From Ichthyophonus hoferi (Eukaryota; Opisthokonta; Ichthyosporea; Ichthyophonida; Ichthyophonidae): 64,000 nt of DNA. The notes beneath the pieces were generated by a model, which was not told where the DNA came from, ran no database searches, and saw only the letters and a list, made by a program, of their open reading frames with translations. Below, in pieces: positions 37,322 to 50,123 of this stretch. The position numbers and the translations under genes were made by a program. The stretch spans positions 46,117 through 110,116 of the forward strand of contig NAOQ01000104.1 in assembly GCA_002751075.1 (NCBI GenBank), written 5' to 3'. How positions within the stretch are numbered: the stretch's first letter is position 1; each line of letters starts with the position of its first letter.

Positions 37322-40300
37322 ATGGCTAGCAAAGGCGAAAGTATGAGATATTATATTATATATTGTGATACATATTGTGATATATATTGTGATCTATTAT
37401 ATTAGTATGTAGGTTTTGTAGGTAAACTATAGCCATCTCATAATAGAAGGAGTATGGGTTAGAAAGTGTGGAAAGAGAAATAAACAACCGTGAAGATAGC
37501 ATACACAACAATATTACGTACACAATATTAAATTTATCACTGAAAATATATTGCAAATATATTTAGTTGACAGCCGTATCTTTTATATCATTGTAGTATG
37601 AGTACACTATATTCAATCAGCTGCGCATTTATATTATTAATAACCGATGTTATGTTGCTATGATTATATACACAGCCTTCCTCTTTATGTTCTCATCCTC
37701 TTTATATAACTCCGCTATTATTCACTTTATTTTTACATTTTTATAATGATATCAACTTCATTTATCAACAGAAACCGTGAGTGCACCAGAGCAATGTTTT
37801 TTGGATATCTACAAGTCTGTAGATGCCTATGCTTTAGCCAAAGCAGGCAAGGCCCGTCTAAGAAGTAAAGGGGTAAGGTGATAGTTAAGAGTTAAGAGCT
37901 AAGAGATATATACACTAGTGTAGACCTTTAGTTATACATAGCATCATACATGCCATCATGCTCTTATATATATACTGTTATACATATATATGTACTTCAT
38001 CTTTTCTCAACTCTTACATATGCAGAAATACCCTACTACATATTTATTATTATCTTTATTAATTCTTATATATTTTGTTTTTTTAATCCTTACCTACTCT
38101 CGATTACTCTACTAAGACCTTTAATACTTTACTAGCTATCTTGTATATATATATATTGTTGTTTTGCTTGTGTTTTGTCTAATTTGTAATAAACCTTTTT
38201 TTTATAGGTTTTATGGAATGTAACTCATGCGTTGCACCTCGTCATTTTTGTATCTCTTTATGCGCTGCAACAATATATATCTTTAAAGGTTATTTGTTTT
38301 AACTTTATCATAGTGGTAAGATAGTCTTGAAATTGCAAATTGATGCTATGACTATTGGCTATATAAGAGGTATAACAGTTATATGTATACCAGAATAACA
38401 AACTCTATATATTATGTATTGTTGTTTACGAAACATATATCCGTAATGCACCCTAGTCGTAGTAGCACAAGCTTCCTTTTTTTTCTAATACAAAATTTTC
38501 TTTTTTGATATCTTCGGTCATTCTTTCTCTTATACAACTAAGAATTTATCCCAACCAATAATATCCATTCTTATATTAAATATCCCCACTATGATCTATC
38601 AATTCAGTATTTACTTTGTGCCATGTTTAAAAACCAATAGAATTACACACATTATTAAGATTAACCAATTCACCAATCACTTTTCTTTGATTAGATTTTT
38701 ATTGATGCTTTGACCTATGGGGAGATTCAATACGGTGGATTCCATGGTGTCCTTGACCAATTGAAAGCCGGCCCTAGGAGAGTGTTTATCGATATCGGCT
38801 CCGGGTCGGGTCGAGCCGTGATCTTAGCCAGTATGTTTGGATTTGATAAAGCGATTGGATATGAAATTTTGGATGAGCTACATGAGGCAGCCTTAACTGC
38901 AAAGGAGAAATACTACGGTAGTGACTACTATATAGAGGGAAAGAGGCAGGAGACTGTTGGTATGTATGCTTTGCTACTAACACTATCTGTGCATAGTGTA
39001 TTGTATTATATTTTATTGTATCATAAGACATAATTGATATACATGTAGTAAAATATTTGGAAAGAACTAAAGAATCAGAATGATACCTAGTCAACTAAAT
39101 TCATTAAAAGTAGATGATTAATTATAAACCTTTTACATGGATATATATAAAAGAGTGTAGCAACTGTAAAGACACACCATTGGTGGGGGGGTAGATAGAT
39201 ATTAAAAATTAAAATTGGACATAGTAATTGGTCGAGGGAAACGGAGGAGGGATGATAAAACCAATCAATGGTATAGGCATGTTAGGAGGTGGGTAATGTG
39301 AACACGCGACTATGCATCAATCAAATTTCATAATATATGTATGTCTATAGAATTTTATATATTGAATACCTCAATACACTACATTAATTTTTTGAATGGT
39401 AATATATATAGTTACGTTACCTATGCTGTTACATGTAGCTTTGTTTGTCATTATTTGCTACTGGTTTAGTATGAGTTGGTTTTAGGCTATAGAAAATATT
39501 ATTTTATATAGTGTAAGATAATATAATACTCTTCTAGAATAATATGAGAGGTTATAATATACTATAATATAATATAGCTCTATTTAACACAAATGCTTAT
39601 GTTTTACACATAGAGTTTGTCATTGGTGATTCATTTTCTCAGGACTGGACGGTAGCTGATGTGATGTTTGCACCATGTACTTGCTTTACAGGTGATGATT
39701 ATACTGAATGGTGTGCTATATGCATGGAGTTAAACATATTATCATTGCATGAATAGATACATATCATGTCTTCTCTGTCTTTAATTATTTTATATACACA
39801 TAAGTTTAGCATACATATTTTCACTTCACAGAGTTCTTTTCTGCACTATTTTCTCTCTATTTTATCCCTTTACCATATTTTTTTTCATTTTTCATGTATA
39901 TATAATATATACAGTGCCAGACAGCTAGCTCTTTATTTTGTTCTTAGCTTTTCATCCCTGTTTTCCTTCGCTTTTTATTTTATACGTGTTTCACGTGGAG
40001 ACAGGGTATGGCCATACTTATGTGATGCTAGTATTATTCCCCCCTTTATTCACTATCCGTGACTGGAGACTCTCAGGGATAATATGTTTTATTAAAGTGA
40101 CGTTTAGGCTTAGAGCTTCTAGTATATATATCCGGTATCATAGATAGTTTTGATTTGATGTGGCTAGATATGAGGAAAGAACTATAATCAATTCTTGAAC
40201 TACAGTGTTGTAGCTTGAAATTTGTCTACCCATGTATTTACTGCAATAATATATAAAATTACAAGGTTATTTGTTTTGCACTCACTACAATAAAAAACAT

Positions 40301-40860
40301 ACCACTTCGGTGGTCTTCCAACAGGGAAACTTGGAGCAAAATCTAGCGCGTTACATGTTTGTTGGCTTAGAATAATTAAGATAACTGATGGCCAGTATTG
40401 TTCTATCCCTTCATAAATCATACCTACCCATCTTATTTGATATACAAATAGATAATTGCTCATAAAATGACAATTACAAACATATGTTCTTTACTCTTAC
40501 CTGACGCGATTATTCCTTCTATACCCTAACCCCCCTATATACATACATACTTTGGACCTTCTTCACTCACTTTATTACACCCTCTCTGCAGATGAAATGA
40601 TGATTAAAATGCAAGCACGTATTTGCACCCTGAAGCCAGGCACTCAGATCATTACTACTACTCGTAAACTAGATGGCGCTGCAGCTAGTCATGTGAAACA
40701 AATATATAGTGGGAGACAGAAGTATGCCAATGGTACTTTACAATGGTATATTTATGAGAAGGTGGGAGGAAAGAAGGAGGAGGTTGAAGAGAAAAAACGT
40801 GAACATGGCGAAGGGGAAAATACTGATGAGAACGAAAACAAAAGGCAGAAGAAGGAATGA
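37322..40860 (+). CDS. DOT1-domain SAM-dependent methyltransferase, possibly membrane-anchored
   Basis: Six exons, 37322-37340, 37772-37872, 38208-38288, 38695-38959, 39614-39691 and 40592-40860, give 270 aa, phases matching, TGA stop. Residues 74-106 carry the DOT1 pattern TYGEIQYGGFHGVL and SAM motif I VFIDIGSGSGRAV, then GYEILDELHEAAL as the post-I acidic turn. Downstream are FVIGDSF, MFAPCTCFTDEMM and LKPGTQIITTTR, which fit the rest of the fold. A charged tail (241-270, GGKKEEVEEKKREHGEGEN..) ends the protein. The third exon (27 aa, VLWNVTHALHLVIFVSLYAL) is hydrophobic and could be a membrane helix. It has a good acceptor and keeps the frame, but skipping it would also keep the frame. 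DOT1 itself methylates histone H3 Lys79; short stand-alone DOT1-domain proteins have uncertain targets, so histone activity is not claimed. Confidence 0.82.
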
Positions 40861-42184
40861 AGTAGTTTTCAGGTCCTCCGTTTTAGAAGAAAAACAACAT
40901 CAGGTGTTTAAAAAAAAAAAAAATTCTATAAGGTTGGTGTCTTGTGTGCTGCTTCTTTGTGGGTTCATTTCATAAGATAAGGAGTTAATGTCAAATATAG
41001 ATAGCTACGTCTACAATATTAACCAGGTAGCTATAGCTATAGTTATCTAGTTAGTTAAGGCTGGGTTCTGAAGTATTCTATATATGAAATGCTATATTTC
41101 GAAAGTATAAAAAAAAAATTTCTCAGACAAATTAGGGACTATTGATTTTGTAATGATACTGAATAAAGTCTGTATAGTTTTGATCCTAAATTGCCTACTT
41201 GTAATAGTCGGCTGCCTCTCTGATCATGGATGAAATAATTTTGGTTACTACACAGGCTTAAAGCAACAACTGAAATACACAATACCGCCAGCATTTAGTT
41301 TGTAGGTATACCTACAATATATACTTTCTTGTAGTCTTTTTATATGATAACAATGTATTCTTTTATATTAACAAAGGCATTCCAGTCCCCCTAGTACATA
41401 TATAAGTGCATATAATTATTTCATATGTATGTTGTAACAGACTATGACACACTACATCCAACTCGACATCCATATTTGCAAAGTCATTCTGTATGTTGAT
41501 TTGATGACATTTTTAATCATTGTATAATATTGAATAATAGTATATAAATTTATAGCGTTGGCCTTTTATCATACAAATATATTTATTATTTTAAGATTTC
41601 GAGCGTCAATGCTCAACAGTATACATAGGAAATAATTGTTTCCCATTTTATAATTGTATTTTTTTCCTAGTATGCCATAGTTATTCAAACAATTGCAACT
41701 GGAGTCTATTTCCATTATGAATAAGCCTGTTATATCAGCCCATCCAATTGTACCAAGTCCGACAATCTGATTTATTATTGGTCTACTATTCTAATCAATC
41801 ATATTAATTGCTCGCATAACTTCAATTCAAGGAAAACCAAGTTAAGCACATTAGCCAATTCTTACTGTCTCTATATAAGGGGAATTGTATTAATATAATT
41901 AAAATAGCTAATTATATCTGTGCTTGTAATGCATATGTTGCAAGAGCGTTGACTCCGAACCAACTGTTCGGTCAAATTTCAGATGACATGCAGATCATGA
42001 AATGTTGGTCCGATATTAGCTAACTTAATAACATTCTCAACCAGGTAAACTAATTTGTCAATGCATAGTATATGGGCAGGCAATTATATTAATGAAGAAA
42101 CAACCCCGCATAAACCCCCCGCATACGTATAATAATGCTTAACAGCATTGGATAGTGATGATAGATACTATTAACATGGTAATA

Positions 42185-42420
42185 TAACATCTTTTACTAA
42201 TCGGTCCTATTGTGCAATAACTATATTATCACCTAAGCACATCAAAACGTTGATCTCCCCTTAATTAGAACAGAAGTATCATTACTACAACCAGTTGCCC
42301 AGAGAGTCTGTGCACGCGCTTTCTATAGGACCCCTACCACTTTAACTGAGTATTCAACACGCAATTGGAGCCCCCGAAACCTGTGAACAAAGTCAATACC
42401 ACAGATCGCTATAGCATTTG
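42185..42420 (+). mobile_element. Decayed dispersed-repeat copy A4
   Basis: It matches the reverse complement of 31600-31760 and 16250-16420. The shared words are CGGTCCTATTGTGCAAT, ACTACAACCAGTTGCCCAGAGAGTC and the spacing between them. It is a short, broken fragment; family unknown. Confidence 0.6.
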
Positions 42421-43180
42421 TAAATGTACAATTGAGGATGCAATAAAAAATAATAACATATTTCACTAGTTTATAGCAATTCAATAATATAAAGATTGGA
42501 AAAAAAAAAAGCTTAAAATAATTTATAAATATCGAAATTGTTTGATTTGAGAGCTCTTTATTTATAGCATATGCTGCGAGTTGAGTTTGTCTTGCACTAC
42601 AGCCACTTAATAATTATTGGTGCTTCTAAGGAGCATATGCCACAAAAAAAAAACAATATTCAGAATAATACGAGTGAATATGGGAATATGTTGGTATAAC
42701 ACTATAATTTTTTTATGTATTGTGTATTTAATATCCATTACATTAATAATAAACAAGATAATGTTCTAATAACAATGTTATCAGTACAGTTTAGGTTACT
42801 TATTATTTTTTATCTTTCTTTTTTGTTTCAATTTTCGATGAAAGGCATCTGATTAACTCGATAAGGCTTCGACTTGTACATTGGTTATATTATGATTGGC
42901 TAATATTGTGACTGCAATAGTTATTCCTAGGAACAATAATTGTATTTTAGTAAATCTTATTGTAAAACGTCTAGCACCAAATTTTTTTTAAAAAGTAATA
43001 AATCAATAGAATTTAATTTACTATTATATATTCTGTGATTAAAGCATTATTTAGAAAAATGCCTAGGTAAAATTTGGATTTTCTAACGGGTGTAACCTTA
43101 ATTTTCAATTATTTTTCATTTTTAGAATGGTCATTTTATTGGAGAAAAAAGGAAACACCGACCGACGAACAATCGTCCAA

Positions 43181-43210
43181 GATTGTCGCAGTCTGTCGCA
43201 GCCTGTCGTA
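43181..43210 (+). promoter_or_regulatory. Three tandem decamers upstream of Cdc20 start
   Basis: Three ten-base units, GATTGTCGCA, GTCTGTCGCA and GCCTGTCGTA, follow one another without spacer 164-193 bases before the ATG. The shared core TGTCGYA recurs once per helical turn. About 40 bases downstream, TTTGGCACGCGCGA resembles E2F/MCB-type cell-cycle sites. A regulatory role is inferred from position and periodicity only. Confidence 0.35.
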
Positions 43211-43373
43211 GTAATTTCTCCAACCGGCAGACTAAATCATTACCTTATTTGGCACGCGCGAGGTTTGAAAAGAAGCTGCAAAGTAAATATTGATCAGAAC
43301 CTTGATATTTTTGATACGATAATTGCATTTAACTTTTTTATTAAATTTAAAAAACAAAAATTATTTTTTAACC

Positions 43374-45700
43374 ATGACTTCCATACTATCTTCCTGCAAT
43401 ACGCCTGCTCGCCTTAATAGGGTGTGTAGTGGAGATAGGTTTATTACTAACAGATCTGCTATGGATTATGATGCGTCCCATTATGCCATGGTAAACCCCA
43501 AAGAGAACTCTGAGATGAGTGAGTGGGATAAGTCCCTGCAGGCCGCATGTTTCACAGCTGCCCCCGAGGCAAAGGTCCTTGCCTACTGCCAGAAGCCTCC
43601 CAGCCCTCCCGAAGGATACATGGCCAGTGTGCGTACTGTCTACCAACAGAGCACCAGAATTCAGCGGAAGAGAACTGCCAGGCACATTCCTACTAGTGCC
43701 GAGCGTGTCCTTGACGCTCCTGAACTACGTGATGATTACTATCTTAATCTTCTCTCCTGGCACCCAAGAAACAGTTACATGGCTGTTGCACTAGCAAATA
43801 CGGTGTATATTTGGAACTCCCAGAGTGGCGAGATCACCAAGCTGATGGAGCTCTCTGGACAGGAGGATTATATTAGCTCCGTATCATGGATGGCTGACCA
43901 GAATGTGTTGGCTGTGGGCACCAGCAATAGCGATGTACAACTATGGAACCTTGACGCTGCTAAACGTGTGCGCACTATGCGTGGGCATGTTGCTCGTGTT
44001 GGTTCCCTGGCCTGGAATCGTCATATTTTAGCTTCTGGCAGTCGGAGTGGAGCTATCCATATCCATGATGTGAGGGTACAGAACCACCTTCTGGAGGACC
44101 TTCAGGGCCACACGCAGGAAGTATGTGGTTTACAATACTCCAAGGAAGGTGTGTTGGCTAGTGGTGGCAATGACAATATTGTCAATATTTGGGACCATCA
44201 GGCTACTGGTAACCCTCGTTACTCCTTCACTGATCACCTGGCTGCAGTTAAGGTATGCTCCCTACTTTGTTATTGTTGTTAGTGATATACTGGTTGGACA
44301 GCAATGCAGTTTTGTTGTTGCTCTGATGTCCTTTGTTGTTAAGAATTATAACAGGCTTTAATATCTGTATTTTTTAAACTTAACTTTTACAAGTTGTTTA
44401 ACTATAAATATTTTTTGCAACATTAATAGCATAACATATACATATCATTTTCTTTATTAACCTACGATTATCCTTTATTACACAGGCCTTAGCCTGGTGC
44501 CCCTGGCAAGAAAACCTCTTAGCGACAGGAGGTGGAACCGCCGACAAGAGTATAAAGTTCTGGAACACCAGTTCAGGGCAGCTAGTTAATAGCATACAGA
44601 CCGAGAGTCAGGTGTGCTCTCTGTTGTGGTCCAAGGAACACAAAGAGATAGTATCCTCCCATGGGTTCTCCAAGAACCAGCTCTGTATTTGGAAGTACCC
44701 GTCTATGACACTTGCTGCTGAACTTATGGGTAGGTCTTGTTTCCTGTTGTTGTTATGTTGTTATNNNNNNNNNNNNNNNNNNNNNNNNNNNNNNNNNNNN
44801 NNNNNNNNNNNNNNNNNNNNNNNNNNNNNNNNNNNNNNNNNNNNNNNNNNNNNNNNNNNNNNNNNNNNNNNNNNNNNNNNNNNNNNNNNNNNNNNNNNNN
44901 NNNNNNNNNNNNNNNNNNNNNNNNNNNNNNNNNNNNNNNNNNNNNNNNNNNNNNNNNNNNNNNNNNNNNNNNNNNNNNNNNNNNNNNNNNNNNNNNNNNN
45001 NNNNNNNNNNNNNNNNNNNNNNNNNNNNNNNNNNNNNNNNNNNNNNNNNNNNNNNNNNNNNNNNNNNNNNNNNNNNNNNNNNNNNNNNNNNNNNNNNNNN
45101 NNNNNNNNNNNNNNNNNNNNNNNNNNNNNNNNNNNNNNNNNNNNNNNNNNNNNNNNNNNNNNNNNNNNNNNNNNNNNNNNNNNNNNNNNNNNNNNNNNNN
45201 NNNNNNNNNNNNNNNNNNNNNNNNNNNNNNNNNNNNNNNNNNNNNNNNNNNNNNNTTATACGACAAGAACCAGCTCTGTATTTGGAAGTACCCGTCTATG
45301 ACACTTGCTGCTGAACTTATGGGTAGGTCTTGTTTCCTGTTGTTGTTATGTTGTTATGGTTTGGAATTACTTTTACTTACTCCTTATTATAATGAAATTC
45401 ATCTGTGGATTTACAAACGGAAATTATTTTTTTTCGTTTTGTTATTCTTCTCTACCATTGCTTTTCCGTTATTGTAGTAACCATTACTAACTTCTTTCTC
45501 CCTCCTTCTCTCTAGGCCATCAGTCCAGGGTGCTACACACAGCCATGTCCCCTGATGGTCAGACCGTCGTCAGTGCCGCCGGAGACGAGACTCTTCGCTT
45601 CTGGAACTGCTTTGCATCAGATAGCACTAGGAAACTAGTGGGGTCCAAGTCTGTTGGGGTCAAAGGAGGATTCGCACCTATCCAGAATACTATTCGCTAA
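43374..45700 (+). CDS. Cdc20/Cdh1 (Fizzy) WD40 activator of the anaphase-promoting complex
   Basis: Three exons, 43374-44252, 44486-44729 and 45516-45700, give 435 aa, phases matching, TAA stop. A C-box-like GDRFITNRS lies near residue 25. The linker [31 protein letters not shown] is diagnostic for the Cdc20/Cdh1 family. Seven WD40 blades follow (for example [40 protein letters not shown]). The protein ends NTIR, the Ile-Arg tail that docks on APC3. These proteins bring substrates to the APC/C ubiquitin ligase in mitosis and G1. The second intron contains a 491-base N run whose flanks repeat exon 2; see that entry. The start ATG (ACCATGA) was chosen as the first in-frame ATG after upstream non-coding sequence. 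Coding GC is higher than in neighbouring genes. Cdc20 versus Cdh1 is not settled. Confidence 0.93.
44765..45255. other. Assembly gap (run of N) inside the Cdc20 intron
   Basis: An unsequenced run of 491 N. The 94 bases before it (44671-44764) and 94 bases just after it (45264-45357) are identical, covering the end of exon 2 and the start of intron 2. Confidence 0.99.
45264..45357 (+). repeat. Exact second copy of Cdc20 exon-2 end, probably an assembly artefact
   Basis: It is identical over 94 bases to 44671-44764, including coding sequence for [18 protein letters not shown] and the following GTAGGT donor. The copy lacks an acceptor and would break the protein if used. The most economical reading is that contig ends overlap and were scaffolded instead of merged. 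Confidence 0.85.
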
Positions 45701-48245
45701 GGTAGAACAGTGGAACTAGGGCACTGTGTAAACAGCCTTTTTTTCTTACCTGTTTACAAAGCGTTTGGTATTTCTTTTTTGATATTTCTGGATGAGTGTG
45801 CGAATGCCGTTGCTAAGCATTTGAAAGATACACTCTATCTATCATGCTGTAACCTACCTCTACTATTTTGATTCTCTTTTATTTTCTCTATCTAAATTTG
45901 TTTATATTTGTTGTTATGAGATACATACTCATATACATACACATACTCGTACACATACTCGTACATGTACCTTTTAAGTGATACCATGATTGTATTTGCA
46001 CGGTGGTTTGGAGGATGATATAGTCAACTGTGTTCTGACCTGCACAGTTGCATATATAATTCCAGCTCTTTCTCTCCCCCTATAACCAAGGTTATAGTCT
46101 TGCATTGCATGTCTGTGTTTTTACGTAAACCGCCCTATATATAAGGTCAATTAATGGTGGAGCGCCAGCCAGCGAGCGCACCCAGAAACTAAGATAACTT
46201 GTTCAGCAACAGTTATTAAGGCTATGGGTTGGCAGTCCGATTTGTGTTTTTCAACACACGGTTGCATATACTTGTTTTTTCATTTCCAAAGAAATTGTTT
46301 ATGCGCCTGTATGTATGCTTTGTAATTCTGGATATTCATCTTAAGAATAGCAACAGATAGAAATGTTTAGAATGTGAGATTGTGTTAACTTATTAACTAA
46401 TTGATTTGGGAAAAGTAGCAACGGTTTGAATTTGTGGTTTTAGGATATTGGTCGTAGTGTGTTTATTGTTTGCTTACTATCAATTGGCCTGCATTTTTAT
46501 TTTCTAGTTTATTTATAGTATTGTACATCATATTGGATTACGTAGAAAAGCTGAAGATTTTTTGAGAGACTTTTTTATATAATTAATCATGGGATTTATA
46601 TTCGAAACAGGCGTGATTTATATATGTATATAGGATGGGTGTGTGTTGGATAAATAGATATGCTGTATGTTACTTATCATGTAAAACTACAGTTCGTCAT
46701 GATATATTGGAAGTTTAACTTTGTCGTGTAATGCAAGTTACCATTTAGCAGCCACAAGCTAGCCTAAATGGCACCCTTAGTTTTTAATTTTTAATGAACC
46801 TTATTTTATTGATCATTGGAGGTCAGAGTATTTGTGTAGGAGTATAATTATAAACGTTAATAGAAAGTGATTATCAATTCCGAGATTTTGGTTTGAATAT
46901 TGTAGTGTTGCATATTTTAATCTATTTCATGAATGATATTGGCCAATAAATAGTTCATCATTCTAAATCAATGCCCAAGTAGTAGTGGGGTGTAGAACTT
47001 GCTATTAAGCGGCATTGGGCATATAAACAAATTTAGTAGCACTATACTGTCACCTATTTCAATCATATTTCTACTGCTAGCTTTAAATACATTACTTTTG
47101 GTGTACCGCATGATGTATATCAATACATACTGCAACACCCACCCACCTTCCTAGTTACACATTTGACTCTATTGCCGTATGCATTATACTATATACATAT
47201 ACAAGTACAAATATATTATTTCTTAGTAGATAGTGAAGTTTTTCTAAACATAACAGTATCCCAAGAATTTTGTTGTCACATAAACGAGGAATCTACAAAA
47301 CTATTCTAAATCTTTATCTAGAGCATGGCAGTGAACTGCAGTACACCAAAAAAAAAAAAAAGCTATACCCCGGAGGATAGCCAGAAAAGCTACTAGATAT
47401 ACAGACGACTCGGGCGTTCGTATGTAGGTATAACTTCATAGTATTCGCTACTCTGGCAAATACGATTGCTACTTAGCCTTGTGTAATTCCAATACAGGTA
47501 AGTATAGGCTTGTGATTTATTGATGGAATCAGGGCAGGGCATTCACAATGTTACCAAATCAGTAGCCTGATTGATACTCTCATGGAGGGTGTCTCTATTT
47601 CCTGTATGTCCATCTCCTTCTGAATGGTGGCTATGTTCATAGGCTACTAAAATATTATTTTGTTATTAGGGTGAGGGTAAAACGAATAATTTTGAGGTGA
47701 TGTGCATATATTATTGTAGTAGATAGATGCGCGAAAAAAGGTGGAGTTGCCACAGTAAGTAACACCGAAAGAATGTATACTATAAAACTACCTCTAATGA
47801 CTTTAATTACTTAGGTCACCCCTATCCAACAAAAACCTTACACGTACAATCAAAAATGATATAATATTTTCTTGGAAAAGCATCCAGTAATCCCATATCA
47901 CCAGAATCTATATATATATATATATAACACAAATAACATAATTCAACACTGTTATGGTCCCTCTATTCCATTCTCACTCTTGTCTGGTCATCCTACTAAC
48001 TTCCAAAAACAGAACAATTGTTAAAGAAGGTTTATTTGCAGCCGTTTTACACATTTTAAAAAAATTGATGACTTAAACAGTCCACTCATACATGGAAATA
48101 TAAGGAATGCAGGTCTCGGTCTCACAATCATACTACAGAGTTCATTAAATTATCAACAATTAGTAATATGCTCCGATAGAGTGGATAACAGTATGGGGGT
48201 ATTTGACTGGTTGATATTGCAATAACTATCCTGATATAGATAGGA
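45701..48245. other. Convergent spacer between Cdc20 and PH-protein genes
   Basis: A 2.5 kb spacer holding both 3' UTRs. Two parts are less AT-rich (about 46.14-46.25 and 47.38-47.50 kb) but carry no exon I can support. An eight-base perfect stem, ATGCCCAA (46971-46978) with TTGGGCAT (47015-47022), closes a 36-base loop. No known RNA family is recognised. Confidence 0.5.
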
Positions 48246-50021
48246 TTACACAACTTTAAGGCCCATATTCCGGAAAATGGTTATCCACATCTGTAAAAAT
48301 ATAATAGGTTAGTGGGTTGAGTGAGTTGAAAGACATATATATCAATTTACCATTCAATAATCCCTGTGCTTATGGTCCAGCCCAACCAATATTATTCACA
48401 AGTAGTAAAACCAATAATATAAAGAGGAATGTATTAATTAGGGTGAGTGGATAAAATCAGGCTAATAAATAGTAATGCTACAATATGGATAATCATAATA
48501 ATATTAAATCGCTTCTCCTTTCCAAGTGTGATTTGGAGGTCATCAACCAACATACCAACTGAACAGTTTGTTTAACTTCTATTAAACCATAGCCATGAAT
48601 TTTAAAAGAAAAAATAATTAAAAGGAAAGAATATAATAAGAGAATGATAAAGGAATAACAATACATAACTCCTTCACCCCATCTTACCTTAAGACAATCG
48701 AGTGTCTTGGCCATAAATAAAAATTTCCCTTGATTCAGTTGAATTTTGATGTGTCCCATAGTGGATGATCTCTTACTCATTTCAATACTGAACATAAAAT
48801 AGCGTTAGTCAATAGTCAATAGTCATTGTATAGATGCTGGTTAATTGGTAGTGCTGTATTGATCTATTATAGTAGTCATAGTTATTCTCAGATATTATAT
48901 ACTGATTGAAATAGTTAAGACTGTATATAAGATAGTATGATAGTACGGATGCGCATACGGAAAAATATGATTATGTTGTACACTAGCAGATGAATAAATC
49001 AATACAATAAGACTTCACTTCAAACCATAATAACTAACCATCAATAGAGATCGCAGTTTTAAATCACTATTTGGAACTAAATAACAGGACAAAAAACACA
49101 ATGTCTATACCAATAGTATCGGCCAGTTAAGAATAGAAAAAAATAAGTTAAAGAGATTGGAGCAACCGGTTATAAACAGGGCTAGGATTGGATTAAAGCA
49201 TGCATACTTGGCATTGATGGTGGCCCCAGTCAGGTCAAAGATGGCATAGGGCTCGGCCTTGTTCTTATAGTCATTCTCCGTCCTAAACAGATTGGTTTCC
49301 TGTTAGTTATTACTATAGAGTGCTATATATATGAATATGATTCTATACATATATGCTTTATCTCAGCTGGTTCTCACTATACATCAGTAATGATATGAAT
49401 GAGTACAGTTTATCAACCTTGACATGGGCAGATAAGATTGTCAATATCTATATTTCATATAGATAGATATAAATAGGCACTAAAGTTAGAGAGATAGGCA
49501 GGCAGATATATAGACAAGTAGAGAGATGGATAAAAAAATAGATAGAAGAACAAATAAAGGATATTTACTTGTGTAGAACTAAAGACATGTTGTCCACAGC
49601 GGCATATCTCTCCTTCCATCCCTGCCACTGCCAGATAAATAGATGGCATAGAAGCATTATAATGTCACTTCACTTCCTCAACTCATCCCTCTCATCCATC
49701 CTCAACTATATCTACACTTATAGACTAGACAGTAGCTAACACATTAAAATATAATATATATAATGCAATAACGATGTACACACTAAGGATAATTATACTT
49801 ACACTGTTGAAAAATGCGTCTTTCTTGAGATAAATTTCTCCGCATCTTCCGCCAAGATTGGATTCTATATCTTTTATTTCCTCCTTTTTATGGACACGAA
49901 TCATTGACTCCATATTACGAAGATACCTCTGTAGATATATAGAAACAGAAGAAAGAAATAGAAGGTGGAATGGTTAGAGTAGACCAACGTGGTAAATATA
50001 AGTGTGATAATGAAACCACGC

Positions 50022-50052
<31 letters not shown>

Positions 50053-50123
50053 ATTTACATCTCCAATGCGAATAGTCCTAATCACTGTAGTTGGGAAAAT
50101 ACTAGCAAGATCAAATAGATATA
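48246..50123 (-). CDS. PH-domain protein (5' end unresolved)
   Basis: Six firm exons: 50123-50059, 49928-49803, 49627-49569, 49282-49208, 48787-48688 and 48290-48246 (TAA). They read through a pleckstrin-homology fold: EIYLKKDAFFNS|WQGWKERYAAV (beta 1-3 with the Trp/Lys/Arg pattern), SLVLHKTENDYKNK, YAIFDLTGATI, GHIKIQLNQGKFLFMA and the closing helix DCLKMWITIFRNMGL. About 155 aa are covered. PH domains bind phosphoinositides or proteins at membranes. The first exon needs one base from an earlier exon. One candidate is 50542-50440, an ATG exon starting MQPAIVLIVILAS with donor GTATGA, which keeps phase. The alternative is that these exons are the 3' end of the upstream kinase-EF gene, linked by an exon I cannot identify. 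Confidence 0.75.

Larger units (their letters stand above)
40861..43373. other. Tandem spacer upstream of Cdc20-type gene, with repeat copy A4
   Basis: It holds the DOT1-type 3' UTR, then AT-rich sequence. Positions 42185-42420 match the repeat family in plus orientation. The Cdc20 promoter and 5' UTR follow (from about 43.1 kb), where base composition becomes richer in G and C. Confidence 0.55.
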
